Below are positions 1 to 6,804 of a stretch of 9,050 nt of DNA, one piece after another. Where the stretch lies: assembly GCA_009705435.1 (NCBI GenBank), contig WLTJ01000048.1, forward strand, positions 1 to 9,050, written 5' to 3'. The position numbers and the translations under genes are program-made. How positions within the stretch are numbered: the first letter of the stretch is position 1; each line of letters begins with the position of its first letter. A model generated the notes under the pieces. That model was not told the origin of the DNA and ran no database searches. It worked only from the letters and a program-made list of their open reading frames with translations. Origin of the DNA: Actinomycetota bacterium (GTDB lineage Bacteria > Actinomycetota > Acidimicrobiia > Acidimicrobiales > Ilumatobacteraceae).

Positions 1-569
1 AGAGCCACCATCGTGGCGAATGCACCGACGATTCCTGTCAGTTCGTCGGTGAGTGCGATGGCTGGAAGGAGTGGTTGTCCGTCAGCCTCGCCATTGACGG
101 CCGCAAAGCCAGACATTGATTCGGCAATGGAAGCGAAACCTGGACGTTGCGCATACGGACCCGTTTGCCCAAATCCGCTGACACGCGTCAAAATTAAAGT
201 CGGATTGATGGCGTGCAGAACCTCTGGTCCGAGACCGAGGCGTTCGAGTGCACCAGGGCGAAAGTTTTCTACGACCACATGGGCATCTTTGACTAACTCA
301 AGAAAGAGTTCTTTATCTTCTAGATCTTTGAGATCCAGAGTGATCGTACGCTTATTGCGGTTAGCCAGTTTCCACCACAAGCCAACACCATCACGCGGAT
401 CTTTCCAGGCCATATTGCGCAAACTGTCACCAGTGTCAGGCCGTTCAACTTTGATGACTTCAGCGCCGTAATCAGCCAGATAGCGCGCGCAGTTCGGCCC
501 AGCGAGAACAGTCGAGATATCTAAAACCCGCATTCCATGTAATGCAGTAGGGGGCGCCGAATGACTCAC
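1..569 (-). CDS. Family III (CaiB/BaiF) CoA transferase, N-terminal part (C-terminus beyond left edge)
   Basis: Family III CoA transferases move CoA between organic acids through an enzyme-bound acyl-aspartyl intermediate, in the cytoplasm. The minus strand is open for 189 codons from GTG at 569 to the window edge. Early residues read ALHGMRVLDISTVLAGP (9-25), then DYGAEVIKVERPDTGD (33-48), NRNKRTITLDL (70-80), VVENFRPG (99-106) and SGFGQTGPY (131-139), the usual order of this family. Asp175 in ALTDELTG fits the catalytic aspartate. The family is about 380-410 residues, so roughly half is outside. I prefer GTG 569 because the conserved ALHG lies upstream of the next in-frame start, ATG 533; its ribosome site is only a weak AGG. 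It follows the livF-like stop by 76 bases on the same strand, so it may share the transporter transcript. The acyl substrate is unknown. Confidence 0.9.
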   Translation of the reverse strand, partial: MSHSAPPTALHGMRVLDISTVLAGPNCARYLADYGAEVIKVERPDTGDSLRNMAWKDPRDGVGLWWKLANRNKRTITLDLKDLEDKELFLELVKDAHVVVENFRPGALERLGLGPEVLHAINPTLILTRVSGFGQTGPYAQRPGFASIAESMSGFAAVNGEADGQPLLPAIALTDELTGIVGAFATMVA

Positions 570-645
570 GATCTCTAGCCTGCCAAAAGTTTGGGCACTT
601 TCACCACCTCTGACGAATTTGCTGGAGGACTGCTGGGGGACGGAA
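570..645. other. Gap between the LivF-like and CoA transferase genes
   Basis: These 76 bases have no clear intrinsic terminator and no convincing promoter. The CoA transferase frame is open right through the gap but offers no start codon above GTG 569. An imperfect TGCCAAA/TTTGGGCA repeat at 581-597 has almost no loop. Read-through from the transporter genes is therefore plausible. Confidence 0.5.
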
Positions 646-1368
646 TTACTCGTGGGTTCCGAGATAGCGCTCAAAGACATCGCTGCGTTGCAATTCAGCC
701 GAGGTGCCAGCGAAGACGATTTCTCCACGAGTCATGACATACGCCGAAGTTGCAAGAGCTAGGGCGCGGGCCACAAATTGGTCGACAATGAGCAACGCTG
801 CACCAGCCGCGGCGACCCCAGCGAGGAAGGAGAAGATCTCATCAACCACAATCGGCGCGAGACCGAGAGAACCCTCATCGACAAGAATCACTCGTGGATT
901 TTGGGTATACGCACGCGCCATGGAAAGCATTTGCTGTTGACCACCCGACATCGTTCCCGCTCGTTGCATGAGGCGTTCACCAAGAATCGGAAAGGCGGCA
1001 ATTCCTTTTTCAATAGCTATCGACTGTTCGCCCGGCTTGGCTTGTAATTCAAGATTCTCCTTGACGGTCATTGAAGGAAATATGCCCCGACCTTCGGGGA
1101 TGTGACACAGTCCAAGGTTGGCGCGTTTGTTGGGGGCCAATGAGGACACATCGTGTCCATCAATCATCACCGAACCCGACATCGGACGAATTAAACCCGA
1201 CATCGTCTTGAGCAATGTTGATTTTCCTGCGCCATTGGGACCTAGTAGCGCTGTGACCGAACCCGCCTCGATGTTGAGATCAATGTCGCGCACAATGGTT
1301 GTTGTTCCGTAGCCCGAGGTGATCCCCTTGAGGCTCAAAGCAATGGTGGTCTCTGTTGTGTTTGTCAT
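646..1368 (-). CDS. livF: Branched-chain amino acid-type ABC transporter ATP-binding protein (LivF-like)
   Basis: This is the second ATPase of a HAAT-family importer; it should pair with the LivG-like domain of the upstream fusion at the cytoplasmic face. It has 240 residues, normal for LivF. Visible motifs are Walker A GPNGAGKST (43-51), the LivF-type HIPEGRG segment at the Q-loop position (89-95), signature MSGGQQQM (140-147), Walker B VILVDE (160-165) with catalytic Glu165, and D-loop SLGLAP (167-172). The usual DEP after Walker B is DEG here, and the H-switch region reads IVDQF with Gln instead of His, as is common in LivF proteins. ATG 1368 overlaps the upstream stop as ATGA, with no strong ribosome site of its own, so translational coupling is likely. 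The substrate may be a branched-chain amino acid or another small organic compound. Confidence 0.93.
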   Translation of the reverse strand: MTNTTETTIALSLKGITSGYGTTTIVRDIDLNIEAGSVTALLGPNGAGKSTLLKTMSGLIRPMSGSVMIDGHDVSSLAPNKRANLGLCHIPEGRGIFPSMTVKENLELQAKPGEQSIAIEKGIAAFPILGERLMQRAGTMSGGQQQMLSMARAYTQNPRVILVDEGSLGLAPIVVDEIFSFLAGVAAAGAALLIVDQFVARALALATSAYVMTRGEIVFAGTSAELQRSDVFERYLGTHE

Positions 1369-4091
1369 CTCAGCACCACTGTTGACACTTCATTGGATTC
1401 TGATCCGAGATATGCAGCGCGCACCAATGGACTCGCACTCACTGTGGCAGCATCACCTTCAAAGATCAGATGACCGAAGTCAAGAACATAGATGTACTGA
1501 CAAACATTCATCACTAATGACATGTCGTGTTCCACTAAAAGAATGCCACAGCCCCGTTCGGTGACGACTCGCTGCAAGACCTCAGCAAAGCGCAGAGTTT
1601 CACTGCGGTCAAGTCCCGATGATGGTTCATCAAGAAGGAGGACATCAAATTCACCTGCGAGACAGCGAGCCAGTTCAACGAGGCGGCGCTCACCAGTTGA
1701 AAGTTCACCCGCCTGATGATCTGCGAGGTGGGTGATCCCACATAATTCAAGTGCACTGCGAGCAGAGCAATGTGTTCGTTGCCGCTCACTCGAGGTCGCA
1801 AAAAGTTGGCGGAAAATGTTTTGTCCCGCCAGAGCGCTTTCATGACCAAGATTGACATTGTCCATGACACTCAATTCATCGGCGAGGTCCATGCGCTGAA
1901 AAGTACGTCCAATACCAAGACGACCGCGTGCCGCTGGCCCTCGTGTGCCGATATCACTGCCATTGAAGGTGAGATGTCCGATGACATTGCGATTGATACC
2001 ACTCACGGCGTTAAAGGTTGTTGTTTTGCCCGCCCCATTGGGACCAATCAATCCCGTGATCCTGCCAACGGGAACGCTGAGACATACATCATTGACGGCG
2101 CGTAATCCACCGAAGTCAATTGTCAGGTTTTCAATCTCAAGACCAAGCGTGGATGGTGAGGTTGTGTACTGAACAAAGTCATCATCATTAACTGCAATTG
2201 TTCTACTCTTCGTTCGCTCTTGTAAGCGATCAAAAATCTTACGGAGTTTGGGTCCCATTGAAGAATGACCGCCACGCAGCGCAATCAAAATCGCGAAGAT
2301 TCCAAAGAGCGCATTTAGCACATTCGGCGTGCGGGCTCCATCAAAATATGCCGGTAGCACCATTGAGATGGCGGCCACAATGGCGTACCACGGTTCGCGA
2401 AATGGAGCGAGTCCCAAGATCGCCACAAGGACAAGTGAATAGTAAGGCTGAAAGTTTGTTGTTGCTCCATCGATCACCGTGAGTTGCATGCCGAACATCA
2501 CTCCAGCAATGGAAGCGAAAAATGCTGAGCAGCAAAAGACAATCAGTTTGGTGACATTGGTTGATAAGCCGAGAGTTGAAATAGCGGTGGGACTACCAGA
2601 CATACCGCGCAACATTCTTCCGAGGCGTGATTGAGTGATGATGGTGATGGCGATTGCTGAGACTGCGAAAACAGCGAGAATCACGTAATAGCGGGTGTGC
2701 GCATCGCCTGATCCAAATGGTGCGGGCACTTTGCGACCACCGGCGAAGATTTTAAACATCCATGATTGTGTAAAAAACAAGCGGGTCACCAGAATTCCAA
2801 AACCGAAAGTCGCCAAGGCTAAGTACACACCGTGCAGACGAATCGCTGGTAACGCAACGAGTGCCCCGATCGGAACAACGATGAGTCCTGCGAGTGGCAA
2901 GGCGATGAGCCACGGGACATGGGCCTCCACCGTGAGACGAGAAAAAGCTAAGGCTCCAATTCCGGCAAATGTGGCATGGCAGAGTGAGACTTGTCCACTG
3001 GTTTTAATCAGCAAACCAAGTGAGAGAACCAAGATTGCGGTACATAACCCGAATGAGTAATACGCTAATTTTCCACCGACAAGATTCGGAACCAAGGCGA
3101 GTAGTCCGAGAATGAAAACTCCCGCGCCAATACGCAGTCTGGGACTTCCATGCCATTGAACGGGCGGTCGTGACTCGGCGTCTGATCGAGGAGACAACTT
3201 ATTTTTTGCTAACACCAGCAAGACGATGAAGAGAACGAGAAACGGTAGAGCGTCCGCTAATCCATCCAATGATTGCCAGTGATATTTGCTGACCTGGTAG
3301 CCGATGAGATCTTGCGCGATACCGATGAGTAGTCCGCCTAAAAACGTCACGGGAATACTCGTGAAGCCACCGATAGCGGCGGCACCGAAGGCGTACATCG
3401 CGAGAAAGGTGAGGTTATAGGGCTGCAGTCCCACCAAAGGAAGAATGAGAATGCCCGAGAGAGCGGCGAACATACATCCGATCATCCAGGCCACGCGTCG
3501 CACACCAATTGGATTGGTGCCGAGGAGGTCTAACAGGTCGGGATCATCGACAGCGGCGCGCATTGTTGCACCCAGTCGCGTGTAACGAAATAGAGCGTAG
3601 AGAGCAGCAACAGCGATCACTGCAATCACTGCAATCACGATTTGATCGCCAAAGATATTGATATCAAAAATCCGCCACTTATATTCTTTGCGATTACTGA
3701 ATGGCAGGCCAGGCACGCGATCAATAAATAGACCCTTATTACTTTCGGGGTAGAAAAGTAGACAGAGTGACGGCACCGCTACTGTGAGACCCACCGTTCC
3801 AAGAATCTTCATTGGTGTTGGCTGTCGCGACAATGTGCGAGCAACTCGTTCCATCAGCAGACCGAAAATTGGCCCAGCCATAAAAACAGTGGCCACAAAG
3901 GCGATCTTCCAATCCCAATGAAGCGTGAAGCGGAGCCAGTAATAGACCATCGCTGCCGCGGTCAAGATTGCGCCGTGGCCGAAGTTAAAAATCGCCGATG
4001 TCTTAAAAGTCAGAACGAGCCCAGTGCCAGCGAGTCCGTAGATCATTCCTGTCACTAGACCGGTGACGATAAATGGAAGAAGATTCTGCAC
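1365..4091 (-). CDS. LivH-LivM-LivG triple fusion: HAAT ABC transporter permease/permease/ATP-binding protein
   Basis: One polypeptide of about 908 residues carries both inner-membrane permeases and one ATPase of a branched-chain-amino-acid-type importer. Counted from GTG 4091, residues 1-296 are LivH-like (GLVLTFKTSAIFNFGHG near 24-40; TRLGATMRAA near 171). Residues about 318-608 are LivM-like (SLGLLIKTSGQVSLCHATFA near 357-376; SRLGRMLRGM near 488). After a charged linker (about 609-649), residues 650-895 are LivG-like: Walker A GPNGAGKT 683-690, Q-loop Gln732, signature LSTGE 797-801, Walker B VLLLDEP 817-823 and switch His855. All ATPase residues look intact. The frame also opens with TTG at 4097, but AAGGGG (4099-4104) is one base from TTG and seven from GTG 4091, so I choose GTG. 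It lies behind a terminator after the binding-protein gene and overlaps the LivF-like gene by four bases. Related permease/ATPase fusions are known in actinobacteria. Confidence 0.93.
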   Translation of the reverse strand: MQNLLPFIVTGLVTGMIYGLAGTGLVLTFKTSAIFNFGHGAILTAAAMVYYWLRFTLHWDWKIAFVATVFMAGPIFGLLMERVARTLSRQPTPMKILGTVGLTVAVPSLCLLFYPESNKGLFIDRVPGLPFSNRKEYKWRIFDINIFGDQIVIAVIAVIAVAALYALFRYTRLGATMRAAVDDPDLLDLLGTNPIGVRRVAWMIGCMFAALSGILILPLVGLQPYNLTFLAMYAFGAAAIGGFTSIPVTFLGGLLIGIAQDLIGYQVSKYHWQSLDGLADALPFLVLFIVLLVLAKNKLSPRSDAESRPPVQWHGSPRLRIGAGVFILGLLALVPNLVGGKLAYYSFGLCTAILVLSLGLLIKTSGQVSLCHATFAGIGALAFSRLTVEAHVPWLIALPLAGLIVVPIGALVALPAIRLHGVYLALATFGFGILVTRLFFTQSWMFKIFAGGRKVPAPFGSGDAHTRYYVILAVFAVSAIAITIITQSRLGRMLRGMSGSPTAISTLGLSTNVTKLIVFCCSAFFASIAGVMFGMQLTVIDGATTNFQPYYSLVLVAILGLAPFREPWYAIVAAISMVLPAYFDGARTPNVLNALFGIFAILIALRGGHSSMGPKLRKIFDRLQERTKSRTIAVNDDDFVQYTTSPSTLGLEIENLTIDFGGLRAVNDVCLSVPVGRITGLIGPNGAGKTTTFNAVSGINRNVIGHLTFNGSDIGTRGPAARGRLGIGRTFQRMDLADELSVMDNVNLGHESALAGQNIFRQLFATSSERQRTHCSARSALELCGITHLADHQAGELSTGERRLVELARCLAGEFDVLLLDEPSSGLDRSETLRFAEVLQRVVTERGCGILLVEHDMSLVMNVCQYIYVLDFGHLIFEGDAATVSASPLVRAAYLGSESNEVSTVVLR

Positions 4092-4098
4092 GCACAAA

Positions 4099-4104
4099 CC
4101 CCTT
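4099..4104 (-). promoter_or_regulatory. Ribosome binding site deciding the start of the permease/ATPase fusion
   Basis: The minus strand reads AAGGGG. It ends one base before an in-frame TTG (4097) and seven bases before an in-frame GTG (4091). Only the GTG has workable spacing, so translation probably begins two codons later than the longest frame suggests. Confidence 0.6.
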
Positions 4105-4112
4105 AATGCCCT

Positions 4113-4159
4113 AAAAAAGCGAGGGTCACTTTGGCGAGAATATCGCCAAAGTGACCCTC
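4113..4159 (-). terminator. Intrinsic terminator between the binding-protein and permease genes
   Basis: A perfect 17-bp inverted repeat (4121-4137 with 4143-4159) flanks a five-base loop. On the minus strand the stem (GAGGGTCACTTTGGCGA and its complement) is followed two bases later by six T (4118-4113), the classic rho-independent layout. It starts 29 bases after the binding-protein stop and ends about 20 bases before the permease start. It should stop most transcripts after the binding-protein gene and let a fraction read into the permease genes, which suits a transporter needing more soluble receptor than membrane complex. That stoichiometry argument is inference. The T-run is on the minus side only, so the terminator is directional. 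Confidence 0.82.
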
Positions 4160-4188
4160 AACTGGATGTTCTTATGATTGCTGACTAA

Positions 4189-5484
4189 TCAGCTTGCTGC
4201 TGGGTTGCATTGATAGGCGAGTCCACCAAGTGGATTCTCCAAAACTCCAGCGGTCAATGAGTAGTTCCACCAACAGTTACGTGGAGGAGCGGTTTCACCC
4301 TCTGTCCAGGTGGTTGGTGAGACCAATCCGCCCAGTGTTTCATCCTTGATGGTGTACATGTTGGCCAAGGTCTCAGCAGCAGTTGGCGCATCGCTCAACG
4401 TGGCGTTGGCTTTTGCGAACATTTGTAGTGCTGCCCAGATACCAGTTGCTGTTGGGTTTTCGTATCCTTCTGGATCGACGCCTGCGCCATCCATGACTGA
4501 TCGATACTCAACGACTGGTGCATCATCAACCCACCATGGGAAACCGTTCAAGGCCCCGACGAGATTGTCTGTACCAGTCAATAGGGCACCAGCAACCGAA
4601 CCCTGACTGACGCTGTATGCACCCGTGTAACCCTGCTCGGTGCAGTTCGCCATGATCTTTGCAGCGGCGAAACCATCCACGCCCATGTTGATGAAGTCAA
4701 CGCCGGCATCAATCCATGAGAGACATTCGGCTGTGTAATCAGCGGCACTTGAACTGATTAATGCCAAACCGATATCTGTCATTCCCAAAGTTGCGACAGT
4801 TGTTGCCCAAACTGGACCCGCAGCCGAGCATGAAGATGCTTCAGCACAGACTGCGAAAACAGTCTTTGTGGCACCAATTGATTTAGCCACGAAGGCTGGA
4901 CCGTCAACGACGGCCCCGAATGTTGCACTCAATGGGAAGGCATTAGGCAATGCGCAAGCCAAACCATTGCTGGCATCAGGTGTGCAGTCCAGGGCGAAAG
5001 CCTCAATGTGCCCACCCCAAATTGAAGGGTCATAACCAAGTCCCATGACTGGGATACCGGTTGCTCCAAGACTTGCTGACATTGATGCCTCGGTGAATGG
5101 GTCATCAAGTAACCACAACACTGGGTTCTTCGGAATGGCCTCATCGATAATTGTTTGGCTTTTGGCTGGGTCTCCAGCGGTGTCTTGAATGTCAACTTCA
5201 ACTGGGTGACCACCAAGGCCACCGTTGGCGTTGGTCCAATCGGCCCATGCTTCGATGACTGACGGGATGAATGGCCCGCTTCCGGCGCCTGCGCCGGTGA
5301 CATTGACGATCGCCACGATCAAAACAGGCGAAGCCGTTGGTGCGTCGGTACCCGGCGCTTCAGTACCTGGTGCCTCGGTGCTGGGGACGTCTGCGCCCTC
5401 ATCACTGCTACCGCAGGCTGCCAGAGTGAAGGCTGCGGCGACGGCCAAAGCTCCAAGGCGGCGAAATTTGTTGGTTGTCTTCAT
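4189..5484 (-). CDS. Lipoprotein solute-binding protein of a branched-chain amino acid-type ABC transporter
   Basis: This is the receptor that captures solute outside the membrane and delivers it to the LivHMG/LivF complex encoded downstream. It has 431 residues: a basic start (MKTTNKFRR), a hydrophobic stretch and lipobox LAAC with lipidated Cys24. A flexible tether with EAPGT-like repeats (35-49) follows, then a type 1 periplasmic-binding fold starting near VLIVAIVNVTG (54-64). FIPSVIEAWADWTNANGGLGGHPVEV is the usual first helix and strand of the Peripla_BP_6 family. The mature domain has eight cysteines besides Cys24, an even number that could form disulfides. ATG 5484 follows GGGGGA with a short spacer. 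The gene diverges from the first LLM gene across 94 bases. The ligand is unknown; this family also binds amides, urea, aromatic acids and other compounds. Confidence 0.92.
   Translation of the reverse strand: MKTTNKFRRLGALAVAAAFTLAACGSSDEGADVPSTEAPGTEAPGTDAPTASPVLIVAIVNVTGAGAGSGPFIPSVIEAWADWTNANGGLGGHPVEVDIQDTAGDPAKSQTIIDEAIPKNPVLWLLDDPFTEASMSASLGATGIPVMGLGYDPSIWGGHIEAFALDCTPDASNGLACALPNAFPLSATFGAVVDGPAFVAKSIGATKTVFAVCAEASSCSAAGPVWATTVATLGMTDIGLALISSSAADYTAECLSWIDAGVDFINMGVDGFAAAKIMANCTEQGYTGAYSVSQGSVAGALLTGTDNLVGALNGFPWWVDDAPVVEYRSVMDGAGVDPEGYENPTATGIWAALQMFAKANATLSDAPTAAETLANMYTIKDETLGGLVSPTTWTEGETAPPRNCWWNYSLTAGVLENPLGGLAYQCNPAAS
5338..5382 (-). repeat. Tandem repeat encoding the EAPGT tether of the lipoprotein
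   Basis: Three imperfect 15-base units encode STEAPGTEAPGTDAP (residues 35-49). The units use different synonymous codons (GCA/GCG, CCA/CCG, ACT/ACC), so the peptide is preserved more than the DNA. It probably acts as a flexible spacer between the lipid anchor and the binding domain. Confidence 0.65.
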
Positions 5485-5503
5485 GAATCCCCCATTTTTT
5501 GAC

Positions 5504-5517
5504 GCCGATTATTCGGC
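5504..5517. promoter_or_regulatory. Short palindrome in the leader of the binding-protein gene
   Basis: GCCGATTATTCGGC has five-base arms (5504-5508, 5513-5517) around a four-base AT centre. It lies 20 bases upstream of the binding-protein ATG and just before the shared LLM element. It could be an operator or a small leader hairpin; sequence alone does not decide, and chance is possible. Confidence 0.35.
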
Positions 5518-5522
5518 TTAGC

Positions 5523-5568
5523 TGTGACTACGGTAACATGAAACGAAGTAAAGTAAAACCAACATTTG
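5523..5568 (+). promoter_or_regulatory. Shared upstream element, copy 1 (before the first LLM gene)
   Basis: Block A, TGTGACTA-C-GGTAACAT (5523-5539), is followed by an 8-base spacer and block B, GTAAAGTAAA then ACCAACATTTG (5548-5568). The same two blocks occur at 7856-7900 before the second LLM gene with one mismatch each. TAACAT (5534-5539) fits an actinobacterial TANNNT -10 box, and a start near block B would give a leader of about 30 bases. No -35 of TTGACA type is seen at normal spacing. Block B ends on the first G of the GGAGG ribosome site. The element sits in a divergent gap, so it could also affect the binding-protein gene on the other strand. Confidence 0.6.
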
Positions 5569-5572
5569 GAGG
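5568..5572 (+). promoter_or_regulatory. Ribosome binding site for the first LLM gene (GTG start)
   Basis: GGAGG lies six bases before GTG 5579, a near-ideal spacing. It fixes a non-ATG start, consistent with the protein beginning EFGIFLNGY, the normal first strand of the family. Confidence 0.8.
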
Positions 5573-5578
5573 TTTATT

Positions 5579-6790
5579 GTGGAATTCGGAATTTTCCTTA
5601 ATGGCTACATACCTGGCCCGGCAGCCCATGATTCGCAGTGTGAGCACGATGAGTTACTAGAGCAAGCCAAATATGCCGTCTTCGCCGATAAGCACAACTG
5701 GAAATATGTGTGGTTCGGTGAGCATCACGGTCTCGTGGAGTACAGCCACATGTCAGCTCCCGAGGTTGTCATGGGGTGGGTGGCAGGTCAGACCGACTAC
5801 ATCCACTTATGTTCTGGAATTACCAGTTTGCCGACTTTGAAGGAACACCCAGCGCGCATCGCTGAGCGTGCCGCAATGCTCGATCACATGACCAATCGTC
5901 GCTTTGAATTCGGCACGGGTCGCGGAGCTGGGAGCCACGAGTTGAAGATGTTCAACGTCATGGACACCGACATCACAAAGTCAATGTGGGATGAAGTGAT
6001 TCGCGAAATTCCGCGGATGTGGGAACAAAAAGATTACGACTTCCACGGCGAGCACTTCACGGTGCCAACACCTCATAATGTTCTGCCAAAGCCATACGGT
6101 CAAGGACATCCGCCAATCTGGGTGGCTTGCGGCAACCCCGGCACTTTCACCAAGGCTGGCGAAATGGGTATTGGTGCAATTGCCTTTAACTTCGAGCCGA
6201 TCTACGCCTTGCAAGGACGAATTGACGCCTACAAAGAAGCGATTCAATCCCCCATCGATCAAGTTGGACAATTTCGCAACAACAACATCATGATGACGAA
6301 CACCATCGTGTGTCTCAGTGATCGCGAGCGCGCTCGCGAAGTTGCCAAGCGCCAAGGATTTGGTTATCTCGTGAGTTTGGTGAATCTCTATCACGACACC
6401 ATGTCACGTGACCCCAACGCTGCCGTCTGGCCAACACCAGCGGCACCACCCGAGTTCCACATGGATGATGAAATGTTGGACATGTTGATTGAATCTGGAC
6501 TGCTAATGGTTGGTACGCCAGATGATGTCAGTGAGCAATTGACACAGTACGAAAAAGTCGGCTGTGATCAGTTGGTGTTCGGATTACCGATTGAACAGAT
6601 GCATCCTGAAGAGGTATATGAAATGCTGGAAATCTTCGGTGACAAAGTGATCCCCGATCATGACCCAGACCGCATGCATTCCACTGACCGTCACCGCGCA
6701 ACAGCGAAGCCAAAGTTCCCGATGTTCCAGTATCCAGTGGCCGAATTTGATATTCCGGTGTTGCCACCAGGTGCCCGTATCGGCAAATAG
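5579..6790 (+). CDS. LLM class flavin-dependent oxidoreductase (bacterial luciferase-like)
   Basis: Bacterial-luciferase-like enzymes are cytoplasmic TIM barrels that use reduced FMN or F420 to oxidise or reduce small organic compounds. The protein has 403 residues. It opens with the barrel strand MEFGIFLNGY, then VWFGEHHGL (44-52), HMSAPEV (57-63), HPARIAERAAMLD (90-102) and RFEFGTGRG (108-116), in family order. WVACGNPGTF near 180 and MVGTPDDVSEQL in the C-terminal third also fit. The last 40 residues, after the final helix, form a Pro/His/Arg-rich tail (about 363-403). GTG 5579 has a GGAGG site. The gene diverges from the binding-protein gene, converges on the cyclase gene and shares an upstream element with the second LLM gene. 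Cofactor and substrate are not evident; a monooxygenase role is only a family possibility. Confidence 0.93.
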   Translation: MEFGIFLNGYIPGPAAHDSQCEHDELLEQAKYAVFADKHNWKYVWFGEHHGLVEYSHMSAPEVVMGWVAGQTDYIHLCSGITSLPTLKEHPARIAERAAMLDHMTNRRFEFGTGRGAGSHELKMFNVMDTDITKSMWDEVIREIPRMWEQKDYDFHGEHFTVPTPHNVLPKPYGQGHPPIWVACGNPGTFTKAGEMGIGAIAFNFEPIYALQGRIDAYKEAIQSPIDQVGQFRNNNIMMTNTIVCLSDRERAREVAKRQGFGYLVSLVNLYHDTMSRDPNAAVWPTPAAPPEFHMDDEMLDMLIESGLLMVGTPDDVSEQLTQYEKVGCDQLVFGLPIEQMHPEEVYEMLEIFGDKVIPDHDPDRMHSTDRHRATAKPKFPMFQYPVAEFDIPVLPPGARIGK

Positions 6791-6804
6791 GGCAACCCTA
6801 TTTG
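6784..6804. terminator. Hairpin shared by the ends of two converging genes
   Basis: CAAATAGGG and CCCTATTTG form a perfect nine-base stem around CAA. The stem contains the TAG stop of the first LLM gene (6788-6790) and the TAG stop of the cyclase gene (6800-6798 on the minus strand); only seven bases separate the genes. No clear T-run follows on either strand, so it is at best an atypical bidirectional terminator or an end-protecting hairpin. Confidence 0.45.

Noticed and set aside
13..471. Open plus-strand reading frame of 152 codons
   Set aside because: It lies antisense to the CoA transferase, whose minus-strand translation has clear family motifs throughout; the plus-strand product is low-complexity Ser/Arg/Pro with no family look.
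581..597. Imperfect inverted repeat TGCCAAA/TTTGGGCA downstream of the LivF-like gene
   Set aside because: It has a bulge, almost no loop and no T-run on the minus strand, so it is not a credible terminator.
1535..1870. Minus-strand frame of 111 codons inside the LivG-like part, and several plus-strand frames across 704-3060
   Set aside because: All overlap conserved ABC motifs read in the fusion or LivF-like frame; none has a plausible ribosome site with a recognisable protein.
4310..5521. Plus- and minus-strand frames overlapping the binding-protein gene (4310-4606, 4929-5303, 5225-5521)
   Set aside because: Shadows of the lipoprotein gene; one mirrors its signal peptide and Ala/Pro/Gly tether as low-complexity residues.
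5511..5539. Classical -35/-10 promoter before the first LLM gene
   Set aside because: TAACAT can serve as -10, but no TTGACA-like hexamer lies 16-18 bases upstream in either copy, so I report the conserved element rather than a full promoter.
5981..6767. Frames inside the first LLM gene on both strands
   Set aside because: The LLM frame explains the sequence from end to end; these give no recognisable protein.
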